DNA of 64,000 nt from Planctomycetota bacterium (lineage in GTDB: Bacteria; Planctomycetota; UBA8742; UBA2392), in contig JAMQHL010000048.1 in NCBI GenBank assembly GCA_025993795.1, positions 1 through 64,000 of the forward strand. Direction: 5' to 3'. Shown piece after piece: positions 1 through 8,253 of this stretch. A model generated the notes under the pieces. That model saw nothing but the letters and a program-made list of their open reading frames with translations, made no database searches and was not told where the DNA came from. Within the stretch, counting starts at the first letter, position 1. The number at the start of each line of letters is the position of its first letter. The position numbers and the translations under genes were made by a program.

Positions 1-1621
1 CGCCCGCCAGTGCGCCCCAAGCCGGAATCACACGCAAAACACGCCAACAAACCCCAACCCCGATTATCCACAACCCCCGATGCAACATCCGGGCTAGGGC
101 GCGAAGGGCAGCGCTGATGCGTGGTTGGCCATACCCCTTCTCTACAAGTGCGAAGGGCACATTGGCGGCTTTGCACGCGCTTTTCAAGTGATCCTGTAAC
201 CCGTGGGAACAGAAACGCGCGAGCAGCAATACGATGCCATAGCGACCATTGCGGATGCGCTTGCCGATGCTGGCACCGTCGGCTGTCTCCGTGCGTTCGT
301 TTTCAATCCACTCGAGCTCGCTGAATCCGAAGTACTTCTGCAGCTTTTCGCGCCGGTATTCCCTGCGACTGCCGCCGACAACTACTCCAGTACGCCCCCC
401 GAACCATCCGTTGAATTCGTCAGTCGGACGAGCAGAGGGCCGAGGCTCGGACGCCACTTCGACGTCTCCAACGGCCGCGTGTCGTCCGCTTTCCTGCGCG
501 AGTGCGCCGATCTTTCGCAACGCCTTGCGCAGCGGACGAAACTCGCTGCCGGACTTGAAGTGGTGGGCAAGGGGCGCCAGCTGCGTCACTAAGCCTTCGT
601 CGAGCGGTTCGTTCGATGATCGGAAGTGCAGGATCTCGCTTACGAGCCCTACAAGGTATTCGCTGTCTGGTTCCGGTTCACTGACAAGCTCACCAAGCTC
701 AATCTGGAGTTCGTGCTGAATGCGGTCGTTCTCGGCTACCACCTGCTCGCGTCGTTTGCGTGCTGTTTCAGCTTCGACAGCTTTGCGCTCGCGCTCGGCG
801 CGCTCGGCAAGCCATTCCTGCAGTCGGGCGTTCCAGATTTCCTGGTGTTCCTGCCAATCTGTCTGGAATTTTCGGGCCACGGCATCGACCCAGTAGCCCT
901 TCGGCACCAGCAGTTCCGTGCAGATGCGCGTTAGTTGCCCGAAAACCTGATGCAACGCGCGCTCCTCTTCATTGTTGGCACTCTGCAGTGCTTCGTCCTG
1001 AAAAACGCGTCCGACAGCGCAAAGGATGTTCACACGGCACTCAAGCTCTACTTCGTCCAATAGCGATGCGCCGTTGTACAGGTCACGAACTTCTTTACCC
1101 CACTTTGCACACCGGACTGCCAGGTTGTCACAGGTCGCGCCTGCATCCGTCGGAAATGTCGGCGGCGGAGCAGGATAGTTTGAGTCCTCGACGACAGGCC
1201 CCGTGACCACCACGTTAGGCTGCATCTGCACGCTGGCTTCGTCTTCGGCAGGGCAGTCCGGCCCGGTTGACTCATGTGTGCTCGGCAGGAGGCTGCTGCC
1301 TACCGCGATAGCCGTGTCTGGACCCAACTTTGTTGACCCGGCATCAACTAGCCGGCGCAGGTCCTCCTTGATTCGCTTCTGTTCACTTCTCAATGCCCTG
1401 ACCAGAGCTTCGGCCTCGCGCCCAGCGCTTTGCTGCCCAAGTTGTGCTAGACGGGTGCTCTGCTGTTGAATCGCTGCCAAATACTGCGCAATAACCTGAT
1501 CGCGCTCGGCCAGCGACTTGCGCTCAACTGCGGTCTCAGCCTCATGAATGGCTTTGCTGAAGCGACTGCTGCATTCAGCCAGGTACTGGCGTAGATCTTT
1601 CGCATTTTGAGGAATGGTCAT
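1..1621 (-). CDS. Partial coiled-coil protein with DUF2325-like C-terminal domain (3' end off the window)
   Basis: An ATG at 1621 opens a minus-strand frame that stays open to base 1, about 540 codons, so the C-terminus lies outside the window. Residues 1-80 and about 270-320 are charged, helical and coiled-coil-like (rich in E, K, R, Q and A). A Pro-rich linker lies near 120-150. From about residue 408 to 500 the pattern resembles DUF2325: a GVVVGGSRRE strand-turn, a hydrophobic IVLLLARF strand, a helix, then VPFALVEKGYGQ. DUF2325 domains have an unsettled, possibly nucleotide-related role, and I do not assign a function. No strong ribosome-binding site precedes the ATG, so the exact start is uncertain. 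Confidence 0.6.
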   Translation of the reverse strand, partial: MTIPQNAKDLRQYLAECSSRFSKAIHEAETAVERKSLAERDQVIAQYLAAIQQQSTRLAQLGQQSAGREAEALVRALRSEQKRIKEDLRRLVDAGSTKLGPDTAIAVGSSLLPSTHESTGPDCPAEDEASVQMQPNVVVTGPVVEDSNYPAPPPTFPTDAGATCDNLAVRCAKWGKEVRDLYNGASLLDEVELECRVNILCAVGRVFQDEALQSANNEEERALHQVFGQLTRICTELLVPKGYWVDAVARKFQTDWQEHQEIWNARLQEWLAERAERERKAVEAETARKRREQVVAENDRIQHELQIELGELVSEPEPDSEYLVGLVSEILHFRSSNEPLDEGLVTQLAPLAHHFKSGSEFRPLRKALRKIGALAQESGRHAAVGDVEVASEPRPSARPTDEFNGWFGGRTGVVVGGSRREYRREKLQKYFGFSELEWIENERTETADGASIGKRIRNGRYGIVLLLARFCSHGLQDHLKSACKAANVPFALVEKGYGQPRISAALRALARMLHRGLWIIGVGVCWRVLRVIPAWGALAG

Positions 1622-1717
1622 GGAGCCACTCTACCACTCAAGGCGACACCCCTTTTTCGGGCAAGGTGCGCTCGTCGCCGCCTGACGGGTCACTCCACGC
1701 GCGTGCGACCACCGACG

Positions 1718-2449
1718 CTAGTGCTTCACGTCGATGCCGAAGCGGTCGCGCAGGAAATCAAGCAAGTCGAAAAAATTGTGAATCTCGAAGTCGGGCTTGG
1801 TTTCCCCCGGCTCAAACTGCCGCGCACTGCGCTTGTTCAACACCGTAATCATGCCGATGCGGTTGCACGGGTCTACGTCCATGCGCGGGCGGTCGCCGAC
1901 GTAGATACACTCGCTGGGTCGCACGCCAAACGCGGTGCAGGCTTTCAGCCAGAGCTTGGGGTTGGGCTTGCTGATGCCGATTTCATCGCTGATGAAGATG
2001 CCCTGCGGCTCAAACAGGTTGACCACGCCAAGGCGCACCAGCTTCTCAGCCTGCTTCAGGGCAAGACCGCTGGTGACCACGCCCAGCTTCAGGTCGGTCT
2101 GTTCGCGCAGCAGCTTCAGCACGTCTACGGCGTCTTCATAGGGGCGCAGCTCGCGGAACTTGGTCTCGTGGTATCCCACGACCGCGGCAGACACCAGGAT
2201 GGTCTCGCTCTGCCCCTCCCAGTAGTGCTTGGGCACCCGCCGCAGCAGCTTGTCGAAATGGTGCTCGTAGTTGCTGCTGAACTCGTTGACTATCTCGGCC
2301 AGCTCGCGCAGCGCGTCTTCCGTGGCCATGCGAAACCCGTGGGCCCGCATGTTCTCAATGGCATTGCGGCGCGCCAATGCCGCAAACTCGCTGGTCGAAA
2401 ACAGCGTGTCATCGATGTCGAAAAAGATCGCGCGTAACGTGTCTGCCAT
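1718..2449 (-). CDS. HAD-superfamily hydrolase (phosphatase-like)
   Basis: The 243-residue protein has all four HAD motifs. DIDDT at 11-15 holds the nucleophile D11 and general acid D13. VTSG at about 125-128 is motif II, the Lys of KPNP near 161 is motif III, and GDRPRMD at 185-191 is the metal-binding motif IV. The helical cap between motifs I and II is the C1 type of the archaeal/eukaryotic TIGR02253-like group. Such enzymes are cytoplasmic Mg-dependent phosphatases for small phosphorylated metabolites, and the substrate cannot be read from the sequence. It lies 14 nt downstream of a small membrane protein gene on the same strand, so the two may be co-transcribed. Confidence 0.85.
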   Translation of the reverse strand: MADTLRAIFFDIDDTLFSTSEFAALARRNAIENMRAHGFRMATEDALRELAEIVNEFSSNYEHHFDKLLRRVPKHYWEGQSETILVSAAVVGYHETKFRELRPYEDAVDVLKLLREQTDLKLGVVTSGLALKQAEKLVRLGVVNLFEPQGIFISDEIGISKPNPKLWLKACTAFGVRPSECIYVGDRPRMDVDPCNRIGMITVLNKRSARQFEPGETKPDFEIHNFFDLLDFLRDRFGIDVKH

Positions 2450-2463
2450 GGCCTGCCCGATCC

Positions 2464-2715
2464 CTACTTGCTGTCCTCAATCTCGCGGCGCGCATTCTCT
2501 TCTGCCAATTGGCGCTCGCGCAGCCACCAACCGATCACCACGCCCAACAACAGCACCGCCGAAACCGTGACCATGTGCGTGCCCCACGGAAAGCCGCGCC
2601 CATCGTCGAGCCCGATGGCGGCGAATACGATAGCGCCGACCAGTATCAGCACGGACAAGATGACGAGAACGCGCTGCACACAGCCTCCGACATCGATACA
2701 ACTGCTTATTGGCAC
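2464..2715 (-). CDS. Small two-helix membrane protein
   Basis: This 83-residue frame has hydrophobic segments at about 15-35 and 48-65, followed by a charged helical tail rich in E and R. It is therefore likely a hairpin inner-membrane protein with a cytoplasmic C-terminus. A GTG at 2679 is preceded by GGAGG four bases upstream and would give a 71-residue protein that still keeps both membrane helices. This start looks better than the ATG at 2715. The gene sits directly upstream of the HAD hydrolase. I do not recognise a family. Confidence 0.55.
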   Translation of the reverse strand: MPISSCIDVGGCVQRVLVILSVLILVGAIVFAAIGLDDGRGFPWGTHMVTVSAVLLLGVVIGWWLRERQLAEENARREIEDSK

Positions 2716-2719
2716 TTAG

Positions 2720-2773
2720 GTTGTACAACGCGCTGCGAACTGGCTTCACCGTGAAAGGATTCGCCACTATAGC
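2720..2773 (+). promoter_or_regulatory. Putative promoter and palindromic operator upstream of the 2823 gene
   Basis: TTCACC at 2745-2750 and TATAGC at 2768-2773 are spaced by 17 bases, as in a weak sigma-70-type promoter. A perfect 10-bp palindrome GTTGTACAAC lies at 2720-2729, between the two divergent genes. This is a by-eye assignment only. Confidence 0.3.
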
Positions 2774-2822
2774 GCACTAATATGTGGAAACACGACGCCA
2801 TTCAACCAATTCGGAGTCACAG

Positions 2823-3563
2823 ATGAAGAAGCTCTTTTGGGCAGGACTTGCGGTCGCGGCATTCACCTTTGGTATCGCGACCCCGTTTGCTGCCCAGGGC
2901 GCGCCATCCGGTGGCGGCGGCAAAGGGGGCGGCAGCGGCTACCAGGGCAAGGGCGGTAACGGCTACCAGGGCAAAGGCGGCCAGGGTGGCGGTGCTCCCG
3001 GACAAGGCGGCGGCAACTGGGTACAGGAACAGATCGACAAGCTCGGCTGGGGCGAGAGCGGGGAAGAAGAGCGCGTGCTCCCCGGCGACACAGTCAAGTC
3101 CGCCGACAAAGAGACGCGACTTGAAGCCGAAGCTGACAAGCTACAGCTGGAAGACAAGAAACTGCGCAAGGACTTCGTGAAACTGGGCAAGAAGGCCTGG
3201 GAAGACTGCGAAAGAGAGGATAAGCGCTGGTCAAGCGCCCGCAAGAAGGTCGCCGACGAGCCGGAAAAGCTCGCCAAGGAAGTTGATAAGCACAAAGAGG
3301 CGCTGGACAAGGCCTGGAAGGCCTGCGACGACGAGATCCTGAAGAAGGAAATCATGGTCGAGGACCTGCTGAAGCTGTTCCAGAAGAACACCGAAGACCT
3401 GCGCAAGGAAACCGCGACCGACAAGAGCGTGCGCCAGGACGAAATCCGTGAGCGCAAGGTCGCCGAAATCCGTAAGCAGGCCGCCGACTACATGAAGGGC
3501 GGCACCGGTGCCGGCGGCAACGAAGAGAAAGACAAGAAAGAGAAGAAGGAAGACGAAGAGTAA
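2823..3563 (+). CDS. Secreted Gly-rich/charged helical protein (paralogue of 4867-5583)
   Basis: The start at 2823 is chosen because GGAG lies six bases upstream and the frame then begins with a signal peptide (MKKLFWAGL..., cleavage near residue 26). The mature protein has a Gly-rich stretch at 28-65 with two YQGKGG repeats. It then has a strongly charged helical domain at 75-225 and an acidic/Lys tail. GDTVKSADK (88-96) and AWEDCEREDKR (125-135) recur almost unchanged in the protein at 4867-5583, so the two are paralogues. A zinc-metallopeptidase-like lipoprotein gene lies between them on the other strand. The family is unknown to me; a periplasmic or extracellular structural role is only a guess. 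Confidence 0.75.
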   Translation: MKKLFWAGLAVAAFTFGIATPFAAQGAPSGGGGKGGGSGYQGKGGNGYQGKGGQGGGAPGQGGGNWVQEQIDKLGWGESGEEERVLPGDTVKSADKETRLEAEADKLQLEDKKLRKDFVKLGKKAWEDCEREDKRWSSARKKVADEPEKLAKEVDKHKEALDKAWKACDDEILKKEIMVEDLLKLFQKNTEDLRKETATDKSVRQDEIRERKVAEIRKQAADYMKGGTGAGGNEEKDKKEKKEDEE

Positions 3564-3580
3564 CTCTCTCGATCGCACAG

Positions 3581-3611
3581 AAAGGCGGTCCCCTTGGGGT
3601 CCGCCTTTTTT
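3581..3611 (+). terminator. Rho-independent terminator
   Basis: AAAGGCGG-T-CCCC pairs with GGGGTCCGCCTTT across a two-base spacer, with one mismatch, and a run of T follows. It sits 18 bases after the stop at 3563 and just before the end of the convergent gene at 3614, so it may serve both strands. Confidence 0.8.
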
Positions 3612-3613
3612 GG

Positions 3614-4777
3614 CTACTTGTGGTACTCCACTTTGGCCTTCGCCAGCGCCCCTGCCAGTGCCTCCAACGCAGAGGCATCAACTTCTGCGGCCGCGAAAAC
3701 TGTGTATACCCGCCGACCGTCTTCGCCCTGAGCGTTATTCCACTGCGCAACCCGCAGGTTTGGCGCGCCCTGCACGCTGTCGTAATACTCCAGGGCGTCT
3801 TCGCGGGTGTCCCAGGTGGTCACACGCAGCGTGATCGACAAGGCACCCTTGCGGGCCGTAACTTCGATGTCGCCACCCCAGCCGGCCGCCACGCCAGCGG
3901 GGTCGGAGACGTCTGCGCGGTGCATTGCCCCGAGCACGCCGAACTCTCCTGCCGTTGTAAACGCTTCCGGCTCGAAACCGGCGGGCCACGGCAGGTCGGC
4001 AGGCAGACTGACCCGGTCTGGAAGCTCCGCCGGGTACTTTTCCGGGTGCAGGATCTGCTCGGTTGACTTCGGCAGCGCCTTGAACGCGGCGTCTACAGCA
4101 TCATATCCGTCGCGCTTCTTCAGCTCCTGAACGAACACCGCGCCGTACGAATAGTACAGCACGCGCAGCCACGCCCCGTCGTCACCGAGATCTGTCGGCT
4201 GCTTCACTTCGGTAATGCGTTTCACATGCGGGTTGTCGGGCAGTGCATCGATCATTACCTGCACCGCCTGGCCCTCGATCAGCGCCGTGACGGCATTGTC
4301 TTCGTCCGGTGTTGTGGCGCCTTTGCGAAGCTTCGCCAGGTCGTACAACTGATCCTGCAGCGCGTGCGTGCCTTCGTGCAAACGCAACCCGAAGGCGCGC
4401 TTGTTGCCTGCGGCTTCGGGTACCAGGTACATCGCCTTGGTGTCGTACTTGTAGAAGCCCAGTATGTTCTCGGGTGCGTAGTTACCCCATGACTGCACCT
4501 CTGCCTCAAGTTCCTCTTGTGAAAACACGTACACCGGTACCGGCGTCTTGAACTTGCGGCCGGTCACCTGCTCGATCAGACCGATCGCGCGGGTTTGCTC
4601 GGGCGCGTCGGCTGCTTCAAGCTTTCCACGCGTTTCTGCCTTGGGTGCGGGCTCGGGCTCGGGTTTTGGCTCTGGTTTCGGCTCGGGCCTGTTCTGCGGC
4701 GCCGGTTCCTCGGGGGATTGCGTCTCTGGGTTGGAACACCCGGCAAGCAGCAGCAGCAAGGGCATGACTCGTCGCAT
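3614..4777 (-). CDS. Lipoprotein with HEGTH zinc-metallopeptidase motif
   Basis: The 387-residue product starts with a lipobox signal (LLAGC, lipidated C14), followed by a Pro/Glu/Lys repeat spacer at about 20-47 that would hold the globular part away from the membrane. HEGTH at 134-138 plus a downstream Glu in ALIEGQA (about E168) has the form of a gluzincin active site with two His and one Glu as zinc ligands. The rest (170-387) is not recognisable. GGAGG seven bases upstream supports the ATG at 4777. The gene lies antisense between two secreted paralogues, which suggests a shared envelope role but does not prove it. Protease activity is inferred from the motif only. Confidence 0.65.
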   Translation of the reverse strand: MRRVMPLLLLLAGCSNPETQSPEEPAPQNRPEPKPEPKPEPEPAPKAETRGKLEAADAPEQTRAIGLIEQVTGRKFKTPVPVYVFSQEELEAEVQSWGNYAPENILGFYKYDTKAMYLVPEAAGNKRAFGLRLHEGTHALQDQLYDLAKLRKGATTPDEDNAVTALIEGQAVQVMIDALPDNPHVKRITEVKQPTDLGDDGAWLRVLYYSYGAVFVQELKKRDGYDAVDAAFKALPKSTEQILHPEKYPAELPDRVSLPADLPWPAGFEPEAFTTAGEFGVLGAMHRADVSDPAGVAAGWGGDIEVTARKGALSITLRVTTWDTREDALEYYDSVQGAPNLRVAQWNNAQGEDGRRVYTVFAAAEVDASALEALAGALAKAKVEYHK

Positions 4778-4866
4778 AGGAAAGCCTCCGGTGCCACTTT
4801 ATCGAATTCTGCGCTACCAATCAGGACCGAAAGGTGTTTCATGTCCATACCAACGGAGATTCTCCC

Positions 4867-5583
4867 ATGCGTATCGCGCTGGCTTTGTGTGTGTTGGCAC
4901 TGGTTCTGGTCTGTGGCAGCAATCTGTCGGCCCAGAGGGGCGTGCCCGCGGGCGGCAACCCCGGCAAGAACAAATACAAGCAATCCGGCGAAAAGCAGGC
5001 CAAAGAGGCGCAGAAGCGCGCCCAGGAGGCCGCCCGCAAAGCCGAACAGGAAGAGAAAGAAGCTGAACGAGAAGCCGAAAAGGCCGAACGCGAAGAGCGC
5101 CGGGCCGGCAAAGACCCAGAAGACACCGCCGAAAAGGCTCCGGAAGCAGAGGACAGCGAGAAGATTCCCCAACCCGGCGAGACCGTGAAGCGCGCGGACA
5201 AAGATGCGCAGATTGACAAGTGGATGGATGAACTGAAGCTCACGGACAGCACGTTGCGCGGCAAGTTCAAGACGCTGGCACGCGGCGCGTGGGAAGACTG
5301 CGAGAAAGAAGACAAGCGCTACTACGCCGCGCTCAAGAAGACCGACGACGCGGAAGGGCTGAAGAAGCTGGGCACCGAACACAAGGATAACCTGGCCAAG
5401 ACCTGGACCGAATCCGACGCCGCAACAACCAAAGACGGCCTGCTGGATGCCAAGCAGCTCGAAAGCTGGAAGAAGCTGAGCGAGCAGTTGCGCGCAGGCA
5501 CCAACACAGACCGCTGGCTGGCCGCCCAGAGCAAGCCCGCGGAGACCGAGAAGAAAGAAAAGAAGGAAGAATCAGAAGACTGA
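4867..5583 (+). CDS. Secreted charged coiled-coil protein (paralogue of 2823-3563)
   Basis: The start at 4867 has GGAG eight bases upstream and gives a clean signal peptide (MRIALALCVLALVLVCG..., cleavage after SAQ, about 23). Residues 35-90 form a Lys/Glu/Ala coiled coil. GETVKRADKD (about 104-113) and AWEDCEKEDKR (121-131) match the protein at 2823-3563. The C-terminus is again a Lys/Glu tail. The Gly-rich region of the paralogue is replaced here by the coiled coil, so only the approximately 120-residue core is conserved. I do not recognise the family. Confidence 0.75.
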   Translation: MRIALALCVLALVLVCGSNLSAQRGVPAGGNPGKNKYKQSGEKQAKEAQKRAQEAARKAEQEEKEAEREAEKAEREERRAGKDPEDTAEKAPEAEDSEKIPQPGETVKRADKDAQIDKWMDELKLTDSTLRGKFKTLARGAWEDCEKEDKRYYAALKKTDDAEGLKKLGTEHKDNLAKTWTESDAATTKDGLLDAKQLESWKKLSEQLRAGTNTDRWLAAQSKPAETEKKEKKEESED

Positions 5584-5599
5584 TCACCGCGAAAGCTCG

Positions 5600-5632
5600 G
5601 AAGGCGCGCCAGCGGGCGCGCCTTCTTCATTT
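5600..5632 (+). terminator. Rho-independent terminator
   Basis: A perfect 10-bp stem, GAAGGCGCGC (5600-5609) with GCGCGCCTTC (5616-5625), has a six-base loop and is followed by a short T-rich run. It lies 16 bases after the stop at 5583 and 6 bases before the end of the convergent cyclase gene. Confidence 0.7.
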
Positions 5633-5637
5633 CGGTA

Positions 5638-7497
5638 TCACTTCACCGGCTGGGCCTTGGCCTTGCGCTGGCGCTTGCTGGGGGCTTTGCCTTTGGCGAG
5701 TTGCCGGCCTTCCTCGTCAGTAAGGTAGTCAAGCCGGTCGCTGTCTGCCGCCAGTGCTTCTTCTGCCGTCAGCGGTTTCGGTATCGCGGGCAGGTCGGCG
5801 TTCTTCTTTCTGCGCGGGGCCCTGCGCCGCTTGGGCTTGTCTGCTGGTGCCCCAGAGGACGCATCGGCGACCACCGGCTCGCTGCGCCGCTCTACCTTCT
5901 TGCGGCGTCTTGGCTTGGCCTCCTCGGACTGGCCCAGGCGCGCGCTCAGGTTGCGGGTCAGGAACTCGGCGGCTTCGCGCACGACGTTGTCCACGACGCG
6001 GGCGCGGCTGGTATCGCTGCCAACCACCTCGGCCAGGCCGGTGGCCAGTGCATCGATGCTCTCACCCAGTTGGGCGCGGGCGCTGGCGACACTTTCCGGC
6101 ACGGGCCCCGGCTTGGCGCTTCCGTCAATCGGCGAGTTGTCGCCAGCCAGGCCCAGCCTGCGCTTGACCTCGCGTTCGGGGTCGCCGCTGCGTTCCATGA
6201 TCTTGAACTTTTCGCCGCCCTGGGCAACGACCACGCAGTTGCGGCCGTGGTTCTTGGCCACGTACAGGGCGCGGTCGCACTGTTCTTTCAGCGCCAGGTC
6301 GGTCTGCATGCCGCGCGGGTCAAACTCGGCCACGCCGAAGCTGGCGCTGATCGGCAGCAGGCGCCCACGATCGTCATGGAACTCGGTAGACGCAATGATG
6401 TGCCGCAGACGCTCGGCGGCCAGCGCCGCTTCGCCCTGTGGTGTGCCGATGGCAACGATGCACAGTTCTTCGCCGCCATAGCGGTAGACGGTGTCGCTTT
6501 CGCGGGCTTCGCGTTTGAGAATGCCCGCAACCTGCGTCAGCACACGGTCACCAGCCAGATGGCCGTAGGTGTCGTTGATGTGCTTGAACTTGTCGATGTC
6601 CATCATCACCAGGCTAAGCGCGCCGCCGCTGCGCTGCGCGACTGCAACCTGCTTCTTCATCTGGTCGGCGTAGTGGTTGTTATTGTAGAGCCCTGTCTTT
6701 TCGTCCTTGATGGCGCGGTCCCAGATGCTCGCCGTTTTCAGCCCCAGGCTGACCATGCGCACAAGCTGGCCTACAGCGCCCTCGTATGCGGGCATCTCGT
6801 CCTGAAAGTCGGGCTCGTCGGCGACGTTGCGGGCGATGCGCACGACGCCGCGCACACCATCGGGCGTTGAGAAGTATACGGCGATTACGAACTCGCCCGT
6901 GCGTTCATCCAGGCTGCGAACCTGGCGCCCCAGGCGGATCGCGTCTTCGACCAGCGATTGATCTACCCCTTCCTGCGTCAGCACTGGTGGAAAGCGGTCA
7001 ACGTGGTTGCGGCGCTCGGCACGGGCCACGGGGCGGCCGGTTTCATCGAGCGTGAATACGCTGATGCTGTCGCTGCGGGCAAAGTGCTCAAGCTGCTCCA
7101 GCACGACGCTGAGAATGCGTTCAAAGTCAACTTCCTGCTTGATCGCCATGCTCACCTGCTGCGCCGCGCTGACGAGGTCAAGGTTGCGCATCAGGCGCGT
7201 GCGCTCTTTGGCCACGTCGTCATTCAGGAAGCGTTGCAGGTTGCGGTACTCGGTTTCAAAGCGTACGCGGGCGCGATAGGTGGCGCTGGCGAACAGGGCC
7301 AGCATCGTCGCCATCAGGGCCGACAGGCCGCCCGCGACGGCAATGATCGAGTAGGCAAAGGGGTCATGCGTTGGCTCAGGGGCAAACGGGTTCATGCGCG
7401 TAAAGAAGTAACTCACCAGCACCACCGTCCCGATCGGCAGCAGCAAAGCCACGCCAAGAAGGTAGGTGCCACGCCAGGAAGTTTCAGTCTGCGCCAT
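5638..7497 (-). CDS. Membrane-bound GAF-GGDEF diguanylate cyclase
   Basis: Two N-terminal membrane helices (about 12-32 and 48-70) are followed by a GAF-like sensory region (about 105-255) and a GGDEF domain (265-430). The active-site loop reads GGEEL at 341-345, a catalytically competent variant. RESD at 332-335 lies exactly five residues before it, which is the RxxD product-inhibition site, so feedback control by cyclic di-GMP is likely. A basic, low-complexity tail with several RRRKK clusters (about 520-619) is unusual for the family and may bind nucleic acid or acidic lipid; that is a guess. The predicted reaction is two GTP to cyclic di-GMP at the inner membrane. Confidence 0.9.
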   Translation of the reverse strand: MAQTETSWRGTYLLGVALLLPIGTVVLVSYFFTRMNPFAPEPTHDPFAYSIIAVAGGLSALMATMLALFASATYRARVRFETEYRNLQRFLNDDVAKERTRLMRNLDLVSAAQQVSMAIKQEVDFERILSVVLEQLEHFARSDSISVFTLDETGRPVARAERRNHVDRFPPVLTQEGVDQSLVEDAIRLGRQVRSLDERTGEFVIAVYFSTPDGVRGVVRIARNVADEPDFQDEMPAYEGAVGQLVRMVSLGLKTASIWDRAIKDEKTGLYNNNHYADQMKKQVAVAQRSGGALSLVMMDIDKFKHINDTYGHLAGDRVLTQVAGILKREARESDTVYRYGGEELCIVAIGTPQGEAALAAERLRHIIASTEFHDDRGRLLPISASFGVAEFDPRGMQTDLALKEQCDRALYVAKNHGRNCVVVAQGGEKFKIMERSGDPEREVKRRLGLAGDNSPIDGSAKPGPVPESVASARAQLGESIDALATGLAEVVGSDTSRARVVDNVVREAAEFLTRNLSARLGQSEEAKPRRRKKVERRSEPVVADASSGAPADKPKRRRAPRRKKNADLPAIPKPLTAEEALAADSDRLDYLTDEEGRQLAKGKAPSKRQRKAKAQPVK

Positions 7498-7580
7498 TGG
7501 TGCCCCAGCGGGTTATCGGACCATTGGCGCAGATTCTTTAGGGATAAGGACTTGGGCCTTCCGCCCGATTGGCAACGGGC

Positions 7581-7642
7581 ATTGAACAATGAGCAATGGC
7601 GCTTTCCGGTTGCTAATTGTTCATTCCTCGTTGTTCATTGCT
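7581..7642. repeat. AT-rich imperfect inverted repeat with a third partial copy
   Basis: The 16-base arm at 7581-7596 pairs with 7610-7625 at 14 of 16 positions around a 13-base loop. A further partial direct copy (TTGTTCATTGCT) lies at 7631-7642. Its AT content stands out from the GC-rich surroundings. It lies just upstream of the ribosome-binding site of the 7663 gene, and could be a dispersed palindromic repeat unit or a leader hairpin. Confidence 0.5.
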
Positions 7643-7662
7643 GCTTGCTCTTTGGAGTCGCC

Positions 7663-8241
7663 ATGCCGGAACTGTTCCCGATCTTCCTGAACCTCGCGAA
7701 GCGCCCAGTGCTGGTCGTAGGCGCGGGCAAAGTCGCGGCCCGCAAAGTCCAGGCGCTGAAGCTCGCCGGCGCCGACGTGTATGTGATCGCGCCTGCCGTG
7801 TGTGGTGACCTGCGCACGCTTGCGACAGGCAACGAGGTCACGCTCGAAGAGCGCCCATACCGCAGGGGCGACTGCGAGGGCGCCTTTCTGGTGATCGCGG
7901 CGACCGGCGACAAAACGGTCAACGCAGCCATACGCGCCGAAGCTGAATCACTTGGCATCCCGGTCAACGCCGTGGACGACCCCGCCAACTGCAGCTTCTA
8001 CACCCCCGCAGTCGTGCGCATCGGCGACGTGCGTATCGCAGTAAGCACCCAGGGCAACGCGCCCGGCTTGGCGGGGATGCTCCGGGAACGGCTGGAAGAG
8101 ACCCTGCCGCAAGGCCTCGGTGCACTGGTAAGCGAGGCCGCCGAGTACCGTGCACGCCTGAAACAGGAAGAACCAAGCGAAGCCGAGAGATCCCGAAAGT
8201 TCAAAGAGTGGGCCAGGCAACGTCTGGACAAACTGTTCTAG
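7663..8241 (+). CDS. Precorrin-2 dehydrogenase / sirohydrochlorin ferrochelatase-type protein
   Basis: The 192-residue protein has the N-terminal NAD-binding fold of the siroheme synthase family. It begins with FPIFLNLAKRPVLVVGAG, has the dinucleotide loop GAGKVAARK, and contains the family signature N-A-V-D-D-P-A-N-C-S-F with IAVSTQGNAPGLA. Members oxidise precorrin-2 to sirohydrochlorin with NAD, and some insert iron to give siroheme for sulfite and nitrite reductases. No methyltransferase domain is fused, as in stand-alone Met8/YlnF-type enzymes. The start is at 7663 because GGAG lies five bases upstream; the same frame is open further upstream but lacks coding character. No other siroheme genes are in the window. 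Confidence 0.85.
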   Translation: MPELFPIFLNLAKRPVLVVGAGKVAARKVQALKLAGADVYVIAPAVCGDLRTLATGNEVTLEERPYRRGDCEGAFLVIAATGDKTVNAAIRAEAESLGIPVNAVDDPANCSFYTPAVVRIGDVRIAVSTQGNAPGLAGMLRERLEETLPQGLGALVSEAAEYRARLKQEEPSEAERSRKFKEWARQRLDKLF

Positions 8242-8253
8242 ACATCGCGCCAT

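Noticed and set aside
1607-2437. Long plus-strand open frame (276 codons) opposite the HAD hydrolase
   Set aside because: It is antisense to a gene with all four HAD motifs; its composition is that of a GC-rich shadow frame and there is no ribosome-binding site.
5701-6870. 389-codon plus-strand open frame
   Set aside because: It is antisense to the diguanylate cyclase, whose GGEEL and RxxD motifs are intact; the frame has no recognisable domain.
7581-7642. CRISPR-like repeat array
   Set aside because: Only two and a half short copies in mixed orientation, with no regular spacers and no cas genes.
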